NCBI GenBank assembly: GCA_004352715.1
Contig: SCFE01000019.1
Location: 382,264 to 446,263 of the forward strand
Length of the DNA stretch: 64,000 bases
From: Hofstenia miamia
Lineage: Eukaryota; Xenacoelomorpha; Acoela
Direction of reading: 5' to 3'
Part shown: one piece after another, positions 55,446 to 64,000 of the stretch
Numbering within the stretch: position 1 is the stretch's first letter
Layout: each line of letters opens with the position of its first letter
Program-made: the position numbers and the translations under genes
Notes under the pieces: model-generated
What the model was told of the DNA's origin: nothing
The model's input: the letters and a program-made list of their open reading frames with translations, nothing else
Database searches by the model: none

Positions 55446-55690
55446 TCTACCTTACACTTATTCATGTTGTTGATCATCAGTATGGCATATCTCTCCTTTT
55501 TCAGATTGATGAAGCAAATCACTGGATGTATTTGACTAGGCATCCGTAAAATTGAGGATGTTGTCTATTCCTAGTTGGCCTCTTTGGACAAGTATTTTGT
55601 GATAGGCTTTCATTGGGGTGGCAAGTATTTTGTGGTAGACTTTCATTAGAGGTTCCCTCCATTGGCAGTGACAGAGGTATTTCAACGTTT
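55446..55690. other. Stretch between the Tc1 relic and E4
   Basis: Two short direct repeats with AAGTATTTTGTG and AGACTTTCATTRG at about 55,590-55,650; otherwise nothing recognised. Confidence 0.4.
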
Positions 55691-55699
55691 CTCCAATCA

Positions 55700-58600
55700 T
55701 AGACATTCCTTCCTTCCGAACTTGATCCTACTTTTTCAGATAAGAACTAGTTGCAGGGTTCCGACTATCTCCCCACTCACATCTCTAAGATTAGTGACGA
55801 GTATCGTGCCTCCTTCTTCCAGCTTAGATAAATGTTTTGCAGTGCGATTATAAGTCATCTTTTGAATTTCTTTGTATCTCTGTCTGTCTTCCATAAACTT
55901 CCTTTGGGATATCATCTTCAGTTTTAGCATATTTTTGAGTATAATGTTACTGGTTCTTAAGATACGCTTAAAGAACAATTGAGCAGGCAAGAATTGGCAA
56001 AACTGGGTAGTGTATTATTGTAATGTAGTATTGAACGTTTAAAATCCGAACCTTTTTATACATTGATTTAAATGTTCTTACAGCCTGCTCTCCCATTCCA
56101 TTAAATTGTGGGTAGCGAGGACGACTTAGGGTCTGCTTAATTTCGTAGTTTCGTGTAAATTGTTTAAACTCCGAAGACCCAAATTGATTGTTATCTACAA
56201 TGATTTCATTAGATATCCCATGTTTTGACATCTCTAATCTTCTCAGTAACTGCTAATGCTGTTTTGGATGCAAATATTGTAAAAATCGCGCGTAGATTTC
56301 TACGCAAATTAAAAAGACCTTTGATTCAAATTCGGCGATTTCTACAGCTATTTTGTAAAATGGCACTTTTGACGTTCATGATATATGATTTGCTCCTTTA
56401 TATTTTCTGATTGGTGCATTTTGAAAAGTGTGCATTTTGTTATATGATTTTCAGTGTCTTCTAAAATTTTTTCAAAAACAAAAACTGTCGTGCATATGTT
56501 TATATTTTGATTATTCCCCAATGTGATCCGTGAATTTCGTGGAGAAGCTGTCTTCTACATGTTTTTGAAATATACACTTGGTGTTGTCGCATTATTAAAT
56601 CGTCCTGAATATGCATTTCATGTTTGACCTTTTCTATGTTCTTTAATTCTACTTCTTTTAATTGCTGTTTTTGCGGCCATGATGTTCAAATGAATTTCAT
56701 AATCTTTAGTGCAATCTGATCTTCAGAGATCTCTTTCCTAAGTTTCGACTTGTTGATTTTATCAGGGATTTCTATTGTGTGAACTGCAGCTGACAATTGC
56801 ATCTCTGTATTACTTGACTTTTCAGGAGGGAGCTTTAATCTTGACAATGTATCTGCTAAATGTAATTGAAACCCTGGTTTGTACGTTAGTCTAAGAGCAG
56901 GATATTTTTCCAAAACTACCAATAGTCGCTATATTTTTTGCTGGCAACTGGTTAGATCTTCATGGTGCAAATTTTCTAAAGACTTGTGTGGTCTTTGTGT
57001 GTTTCCACATTCACTTCTTTCCTGTACGCACACTGATGAAAGTGAGTGCATACATGTTTTGGCCAATAACTCTATTTGGGAGTGGTAATTTTCACAGTTG
57101 GTCACAGACCTTCCCGCATATGTTACTGATTTTTAACTCTAGTATGCATTCCTAGAGTAAAGTTGGAGGCATCTGTCTGAAGTGCTATCAGAATGGCGTA
57201 ACACAGGTTTTGATGTTAGGCATTGAATGATGTTGTGTTCATTCCATTGGAATTGGCTATACTCTTTTTGCAAGTTTCTTAATGGAGTGGTGATGATGGA
57301 ATATCTTGGAATGAATTGTAATGAATAGTTTGTCATAACAAGTAATCTTTGTAAGGATCTTCGATCAGTTAATTTTGAGAACTTTTCGGATTGTTCACAA
57401 TGAATCTCATATATTTTATTTCATTTGCCATTAGTTGAAGTTTGCGTTTGTTATACTTCATATTTCTAGATCTTAACACAGAACAGAACTGCCTTTAATA
57501 TTGACATGTGTTTTTCTTTCGTAGATGTAGTGATACAGATATCGTCATAAATAGTCATGAAATTTAATATATCTCCGAAATTTCATTAATTGTAATTTAT
57601 CTGCAGCAGATGATAATCCAAAAGGTAATCTATTCCAGTGGTATCTACTCAATGTTGTACTAAGCATGGATAATCTCTGTGAAGATTTTGATAGTGATAT
57701 GTATCAGTAACAATTTGAGAGATCTACCACTGTGAAGTAGCGCTTTCCATTAAAGAATTCTCGTACCCTTGGGGTTGAATGTGGGTGGTGATATTTTCTA
57801 AAAATTTCTTTATTTAGGGTTTATTATCAAAAGTTAATCTTAAATCACCGTTGCTTTTTTCTACGACCACCATACTTCCAACCCAGCTAGTAGATTAATC
57901 TACTTTAGAAATTATTCTAGATTCTTCCAGTTGTAACTTTTCTTTATGCTGGGGGATAATTGCTATCGGTTAACATCTAGGGGGTGCATGAGACTTTGCA
58001 TTTGATCAAAGGGGTATTTCGTAAAACTGATCAATAAAGCCATATCCAGTAAAGGCATTATTGTATTCTTAAAATACCTTTCTTAAGGCATCGTCATCAT
58101 CAGGCCCAGTAGCTGATCTTCCGGGTCCTCTTTCTCAATGTGTGCACTTCCCATTCCGTAAAGTCCTTAAATCTCACACCAAGGATTCCTGTTTTGAGTG
58201 ATCTCTAAAGGCCAAGAATGGACTTTTTCTGTAGGTACAACAAAAAATTTCACATTTGTCTGCATGCGTATTTTTCGAATCACTGCTGGTAAATTTATTT
58301 CACCACTAGTAGGTTTTNATTGGAATTGGCTATACTCTTTTTGCAAGTTTCTTAATGGAGTGGTGATGATGGAATATCTTGGAATGAATTGTAATGAATA
58401 GTTTGTCATAACAAGTAATCTTTGTAAGGATCTTCGATCAGTTAATTTTGAGAACTTTTCGGATTGTTCACAATGAATCTCATATATTTTATTTCATTTG
58501 CCATTAGTTGAAGTTTGCGTTTGTTATACTTCATATTTCTAGATCTTAACACAGAACAGAACTGCCTTTAATATTGACATGTGTTTTTCTTTCGTAGATG

Positions 58601-59400
58601 TAGTGATACAGATATCGTCATAAATAGTCATGAAATTTAATATATCTCCGAAATTTCATTAATTGTAATTTATCTGCAGCAGATGATAATCCAAAAGGTA
58701 ATCTATTCCAGTGGTATCTACTCAATGTTGTACTAAGCATGGATAATCTCTGTGAAGATTTTGATAGTGATATGTATCAGTAACAATTTGAGAGATCTAC
58801 CACTGTGAAGTAGCGCTTTCCATTAAAGAATTCTCGTACCCTTGGGGTTGAATGTGGGTGGTGATATTTTCTAAAAATTTCTTTATTTAGGGTTTATTAT
58901 CAAAAGTTAATCTTAAATCACCGTTGCTTTTTTCTACGACCACCATACTTCCAACCCAGCTAGTAGATTAATCTACTTTAGAAATTATTCTAGATTCTTC
59001 CAGTTGTAACTTTTCTTTACGCTGGGGGATAATTGCTATCGGTTAACGTCTAGGGGGTGCATGAGACTTTGCATTTGATCAAAGGGCTATTTCGTAAAAC
59101 TGATCAATAAAGCCATATCCAGTAAAGGCATTATTGTATTCTTAAAATAACTTTCTTAAGGCATCGTCATCATCAGACCCAGTAGCTGAGCTTCCGGGTC
59201 CTCTTTCTCAATGTGTGCACTTCCCATTCCGTAAAGTCCTTAAATCTCACACCAAGGATTCCTGTTTTGAGTGATCTTTAAAGGCCAAGAATGGACTTTT
59301 TCTTTAGGTACAACAAAAAATTTCACATTTGTCTGCATGCGTATTTTTCGAATCACTGCTGGTAAATTTATTTCACCACTAGTAGGTTTTTCTTCATCCC
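55700..59400 (-). pseudogene. E4: Gypsy pol of a different lineage (RT, RNase H, integrase)
   Basis: Reading leftward: PLLDMALLISFTKYP, then VDQPT-like and VWWS patches and FTVVDL-like RT blocks (57,500-58,100 and again in the duplicate). MTNYSLQFIPRYSIITTPLRNL follows (connection, 57,336); then YKPGFQLHLADTLSRLKLP (RNase H end, 56,860). LLHEIHGSHWGI is the HHCC region, then PFYKIAVEIAEFESK (first Asp now Glu) and VDNNQFGSSEF (second Asp now in VDNNQF, 56,195). YPQFNGMGEQAVRT holds the Glu. The tail (55,736-55,990) fits the integrase C-terminus. No ORF3-like sequence is attached. It is Mag-like in character, unlike E1-E3. Confidence 0.8.
57246..59390. other. 1072-bp duplication at a single-N join
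   Basis: 57,246-58,317 and 58,319-59,390 are the same length and differ by only a few bases, separated by one N at 58,318. Two contigs or alleles of E4 pol were concatenated; the tandem duplication is probably not real. Confidence 0.9.
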
Positions 59401-59471
59401 TATCTACTTAGTTCTCCTCTGCACTTGGATATTTTCAATTTTTGATTAATTTGTTTCTCAAGTGGCCTTAA

Positions 59472-60031
59472 CCCTTTCAGTACCATCAAGATATTGGTTT
59501 GTGCCATGCTATAACCCAAAAAAATTAAAAAACTAAAAAAAATTTTTTTTAAATATATTTAAAACTTATATCGGAACGATGTGCCAGTGCACAGAAATAG
59601 TTAATCAAATTCAGTCACTTATAATTGCAATCAGTTACTCATGATACTTTTAAAAGCAGATTCCATCCATGTACAAACCAGGCTTTCCAGGGCATTCCGC
59701 ACACTGGTAACGAGACTCCTTGCGAATTTTTGTCCTTGCACATACTCTACAAGCTTTGGTTGGGTACTTCTTCACTGTTGATGCAGCAATCCTTTGCAGC
59801 CGATGATTCATAGCTTGTTGGGGCGCAGCAATCTGTGATCGCTTCCCAACCATTCCCGGCTTTGTTGGCTCAGACGGTATTAGAGTCAAATGTCCAATTA
59901 TCAATATGATTAGATACAAACAACTGCAAACCTACTTATAACTAATATTATCTAACACGATATAGTCTCGTGCTGGCGCATAATATGGAGTGCTCAAATC
60001 ACGAGATTATCTCGTGATGGTACTGAAGGAG
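59472..60031. mobile_element. piggyBac-like deletion derivative, copy 2
   Basis: TTAA at 59,468-59,471 and 60,032-60,035. TIRs as in copy 1, starting CCCTTTCAGTACCATCA. 560 bp and nearly identical to copy 1, including the Cys-rich frame at 59,650-59,919 minus. The left flank is E4 sequence and differs from that of copy 1; the right flank is the same. Confidence 0.92.
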
Positions 60032-60035
60032 TTAA

Positions 60036-60545
60036 CTAAGTATATGAGAAACTAGGTATTTTCCACCTATTACAGTGATGTATAAAATAGACGATGTTAT
60101 CTTGCGATTCACCAATTTTTTGAAGAGCCGTACATCTGCGCCTTAATAGCTCTTAATTCCTGTTAGCCATATATAATACAATCGATCTTCCAAATTTTGT
60201 AATTGTTGCATGTAAAATTCTAGATGTACATTGTAATTGTTGTTAAAATGTCCAGGTAATCTTTTTTGTCTTCTGAATTAGTGAATTCGAAGTAGAATTT
60301 TCTACGTCATCCTTCATAAATATTAAATTGTTCACTCTACTGCTGCCAAAAGCTGCATGAATTAGTATGCAAATTCGTATAGGATAGTTTAATAAATAGT
60401 TGCGTATTGCAATAAATAACCACCAGAATGTAAGTGATTTAAGATATTTAAGTAAGCAATAGTTTGGTGAGGCATCTGAATTCAAAGTTTCAGAAGCTGA
60501 TTTCTTGAACAAACACATGTGACCATAAATTTTTAGAAATAGCAA
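60036..60545 (-). other. Duplicated flank with an unrecognised ORF
   Basis: The duplicated part runs to 60,426. A minus-strand frame (60,545-60,243, 100 codons) contains WWLFIAIRNYLLNYPIRI, then FGSSRVNNLIFMKDDVEN. It looks coding in character (a hydrophobic patch, then a charged one) and could be one exon of a membrane or secreted enzyme. No family is assigned. Confidence 0.35.
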
Positions 60546-61204
60546 TACATGTTGATGAGAATCTGGGAAATTCTATTTTACATTACTTTGCTTTAAATAA
60601 TGAAAAAACATGCCTAGTTTAATATTGGAACTTTTTAACTTTTTCAGAAGCTTTTGCTTTGAATAGTTACTTAAAGGGTTAATCTGGTTGAATTCTCATA
60701 TTTTGCGCGTAGTGTAATCGTGAGTGGAAATAAAAATTGTAATTTGGAAATATCCGTTATATTTCAAATTTTTTAGTTGCAGTTTGTTTCTAATAAAGCT
60801 TTTCGTTATATCTAGTTTGTCTAACATAAAGCAAAATTTTAAATTTCGAGTGCCTGTAGCAGTTCCTAAACATAGCTGCCACACTAAAGCGTTAAAACAG
60901 GTTTTTCCAAACCTGCTTGAACTTCACAGCAGTAACTTATGCAAAGTATAGCCAATAGGAGTACTTTAAAATACTACAGTATAAAGAAGTTTAATTCATA
61001 AATTGCTGTGCTTTCAATAAAAAATTTTGTTTTCCTGTCTTCTACGTTTATTTCCAATGGCATTAGAATATTCTTTTGTAAGAATTCTAACTGTTATCGG
61101 TGCTGCTGAAATGTTTTAAATATTCCTAGCTTTGTTTTGGACTTAATTTTTTGTGGAATATATTTCTACATCTTTGTTCACAGCTTTTTTTAATTTAATG
61201 AAGT
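60546..61204. other. Stretch without a recognised gene
   Basis: AT-rich. A 75-codon frame at 60,724-60,951 is unrecognised. Confidence 0.4.
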
Positions 61205-61440
61205 CATCAGCTAAAATTTTAAGTGTGACAGCAAAAAAACTTTGTTGTCAACAAAGGTTTCAACGTTAAATCTATTATACTTTGGTTGATACCTTTTTGT
61301 TGTTTCAAGCGTGAATGCGAAAAACACTTTGTTGTGAACTTTGCAAAACGAATTCTGAGAGTTGTCATAAACGAAATAATAAATTAATACTTCCGTTGCG
61401 AATGCAGGATTCCCTTTATTTTAATTCTAGTGTGCATGAT
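61205..61440 (-). repeat. Dispersed hairpin repeat, copy 2
   Basis: Reverse-complement relative of 47,690-47,945. It contains CTTTGTTGTCAACAAAG (a near-perfect palindrome at about 61,240) and CACTTTGTTGTGAAC at about 61,326, with AGCGTGAATGCG between. Confidence 0.65.
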
Positions 61441-62640
61441 CAATTTTGCGCATTTCTCATTCTGTGTATAATTATTTACATATCCAGTAATGTGATTAAT
61501 TGTTAAAGAAAGACAATTGATAGAACTCGTTAAAGAAAAGCCTTGTTTAGGAATGCAAGTATTTACAGCTATAATATTAATAGTATACACATGCAAAAGT
61601 ACAACAATGTTTGCTTTTGACAATATCGAAGATAAATTAAATCTGAACGACCCTGATGACAAACATTGGCTCGTTAAATTTTAATATCAACCATTAGATG
61701 TGTATATAGTTACTGTCTTCTTGGTAAAAATGGAATCATTTTCCAGGCCCGAACTGTTCTTGAAAATTTTAACTGAATATAAATACCAAGTTTTGAATAT
61801 ATCAAGTTTAATATGCTTCAAACTTGTATTTCGTTGTCAGTTACAATTAAATAGGAAAGAACCATTCTGAATATACCATATTTTGTAGATATACATAAAT
61901 ATACAGTCGTGTGCAAATGTATAGCGTAATTTCTCATAAGAGTAAAACTCCCACATATTTGTCAATATTACAAGAGAAATTTCCAGTCTTCATACCGTGT
62001 CTACATTGCACGATGTTTCAACTAGATGGAGCGTTGGTTCCCATGGCAATGCCATAAAAAATTGGACCATTAACTGGTTTCCAGCTAACAGCTGCGCCAT
62101 ACACCTGACCTAAATTTTATAGAGTACTGCTGGTTCGTGTTCAATAAGAAATTTGTTGCATTAAATCCCATCACAAATCGCGATTTTGTAAAAAATTTAA
62201 GCCTGTGTGAATGATAGAAATATCGGGTGATTATTTAAAAAAACTAGTCGAAGAATTAAATTAAGGCAGTCATGGCCGCAAAGGGCAACAATAAATATTG
62301 ATAACTCTATAAACTTTACTTGTTTTGTTTTTTTGCATGTCTTTGTTTTGTACTTATTAGTTTTTATTTACATTATTTGTGACAAAATTGTATGCTATAC
62401 TTTTACACGCGATGGTATGTGCGCCAAAGAAAATCTCCCACAATTATTTCATTTTACAATATAATTTATCTACATACGTACGTAGTGAATCGTTATAATT
62501 TTGATATTTTTAAATTTAAAAACCATATATGATATTCATTTTTCATTGTATTTTGAGGTTGAATGCCTATATTTTCTAGTGTTAGGCCTGTTTGTATTAC
62601 ATTTCTTTCAGTGTTGAACAGTTCTAATTTTAAAACAATA
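61441..62640. other. Stretch with a possible Tc1/mariner end
   Basis: TATACAGTCGTGTGCAAATG at about 61,900 looks like a mariner/Tc1 terminal repeat. An ATGGCCGCAAAGGGC follows near 62,272 but the frame closes after nine codons. No matching right end was found. Otherwise nothing recognised. Confidence 0.35.
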
Positions 62641-62649
62641 TTTATCAAT

Positions 62650-63444
62650 TAGCTGTGATGGGTTAACTGGATTGTTTTTAGCAATTAACTCAGCTGGCAA
62701 ATTTCTTCCTCTGATCTGCCACTCTCTGAACTTTTCTCCTCATCATACTCATCTTGGAGTACAGCTTGCTGCAAACTTAGATTGGTCAGGACATGTGTTC
62801 TCGCTCTTTGCCCTCTTCCGCAATGTTTCCTTTAATTCCCCGGCTGCTGTGAAACTCTCTTTGTACAAGTCCATTCCTCACGCCATTCTTTAAGTTTCTC
62901 CCTGTTGGTGGCCTTCTCGTGCGTTGTTCCACTCCATGGAACGGTTCCAGAAGCTTACTTTTAAATGAATCTGTCCGTTGCCATACAAAGACGCTGTTTT
63001 CAAATTTTCCACTCTTCCGCTGTCCCTCTACTTCCATGACTGTGATCTCCTTTTCAATTGTTTGCTCACTCGCAAATTGGATCTTGATACTTTTAATTTC
63101 ATGAAGTTCTCTAATTCCCGCTCCATTCGCTCTGGGGGTGTTGTCACGTTCTCCATTCGACGTCCCAAAAAACATCGCATCCATCACTCGAATCGTGCTT
63201 GTAAGACTGCTAATTACATCTTGACTCAACCCTCTAACAGACATTTTTTCCTCGCCGCCGAGCTTCAAAAATTCTTTGATGTCTTTCCTCTTTCCAGAGC
63301 CTTTCTCCCACTTCGCTTACCCTTCCATCTGCTCCTACTTTATCTCCTGTTACTGTCCTCGCTGTCGTAAATCTTGACTTTTTATTTTTATATTATTGTA
63401 GGGTTTGTTTGAAACGGCCAATAAAGTCCTTTATTATATATATA
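62650..63444 (+). mobile_element. LINE 3' end (RT C-terminal region)
   Basis: In shifting frames: HHTHLGVQLAANLDWSGHV, VWWPSRALFHSMERF-like, PLPYKDAVFKF, LPLSLYFHDCDLLF, LLTRKLDLDTFNF, FSNSRSIRSGGVVTFS. These are the thumb and C-terminal motifs of a Jockey/CR1-like LINE. The 3' end has CCAATAAAGTCCTTTATTAT followed by a (TA)n tail that runs into an 87-N gap. It differs from the LINE at 24 kb. Confidence 0.8.
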
Positions 63445-63555
63445 NNNNNNNNNNNNNNNNNNNNNNNNNNNNNNNNNNNNNNNNNNNNNNNNNNNNNNNN
63501 NNNNNNNNNNNNNNNNNNNNNNNNNNNNNNNATATATATATATATATATATATAT
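63430..63555. repeat. (TA)n microsatellite with an 87-N gap
   Basis: TATATA runs on both sides of N 63,445-63,531, the tail of the LINE. Confidence 0.9.
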
Positions 63556-64000
63556 GGGTGTTTGTGTACACGTATTCTGCGCAGTCCGGCTCGCAACCCA
63601 CAATTGCCTTACTTTGACTCAACTTATGCTCCAATATTAGTAGGTTACCAATGTACTAGTAAAATAGAAAATGTATGTTTTGTCGCCATTTTCAAAGTTC
63701 ACATGTGAACGAATCACTATCTGGGTTGAATTTTCAATTACAGTTAACGTTTAATCACAGGAATCATATCTTTTGATAAAATTCCTTCGGAATGTTTGAT
63801 TAAAAATGAAGTTCCTCTATCATGTCATTCCACATTTCATTTTGCTGAAGTTACCTTTTGAAGGCAAATATGAAGCTTCCAAATAATTTTCTTTCAATTG
63901 TAAAGTGATAATTTTGAATGTTTAGAAAATCAAATTGTACAATGTAATAAACATTGGTGCTAGCTTGTCATTAGCAACTGTATTTCTTCGTTTCTTCTCT
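63556..64000. other. Stretch without a recognised gene
   Basis: No ORF of note; ordinary AT-rich sequence. Confidence 0.5.

Noticed and set aside
62786-63268. 160-codon minus-strand frame
   Set aside because: It is the antisense shadow of the LINE RT on the plus strand, which shows family motifs.
1-64000. CRISPR arrays, tRNA or rRNA genes, bacterial operons
   Set aside because: I saw no spaced direct repeats, cloverleaf-like sequence or rRNA segments; the window is eukaryotic.

Overview
The window looks like an AT-rich, transposon-packed animal (metazoan) genome. It holds Ty3/Gypsy-type LTR retrotransposons of at least two lineages, LINEs, Polinton/Maverick elements, hAT, Tc1/mariner and piggyBac elements, and one recognisable host gene, ribosomal protein L35 (uL29). 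RPL35 is intact but unusually divergent, which suggests a fast-evolving invertebrate; I cannot place it further. The scaffold has 10 blocks of N (five of exactly 1000 N, so nominal lengths) and five single-N joins. Several joins are flanked by the same sequence on both sides, so some apparent repeats are assembly artefacts.

Layout. 1-3,024: pieces of a CpG-rich Gypsy element (a post-integrase ORF, here called ORF3, plus an integrase). 4,134-8,066: LTRs of the family that starts TGTAGCATCA, in both orientations. 8,067-12,460: E1, a decayed Gypsy (protease, part of RT, RNase H, integrase, start of ORF3). 12,461-22,226: E2, a nearly complete older Gypsy with LTRs, gag, protease, RT, RNase H, integrase and ORF3. 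22,285-40,661: a Polinton (A) whose protein-primed type B DNA polymerase is cut into four blocks by a LINE, a second Polinton-like element (B, 25,839-35,925, about 0.7-kb TIRs, 6-bp target duplication) and a hAT element. Polinton B itself carries two LTR insertions, each with a 4-bp target duplication. 40,690-43,215: E3, a minus-strand Gypsy. 43.4-50 kb: mostly unique AT-rich sequence with a 715-bp hAT element, hairpin-like repeats and two small membrane-protein-like ORFs. 50,394-50,768: RPL35. 52-60.4 kb: two 560-bp piggyBac derivatives, a Tc1 relic and E4, a minus-strand Gypsy of another lineage. 62.6-63.4 kb: the 3' end of a LINE.

The most interesting item is ORF3. It is a long protein (about 900 residues by the span in E2) encoded downstream of integrase in the E1/E2-type Gypsy elements. 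Homologous segments occur at five places (1-655 minus, 1,809-2,320, 11,985-12,460, 18,914-21,690 and 29,232-31,079). I do not recognise it as gag, pol or env. The CpG-rich copies are largely open and the CpG-poor copies are full of TGA stops, as expected if this genome methylates and slowly mutates its transposons. CpG content rises sharply near 43 kb, where dense transposon sequence gives way to sequence around the host gene.
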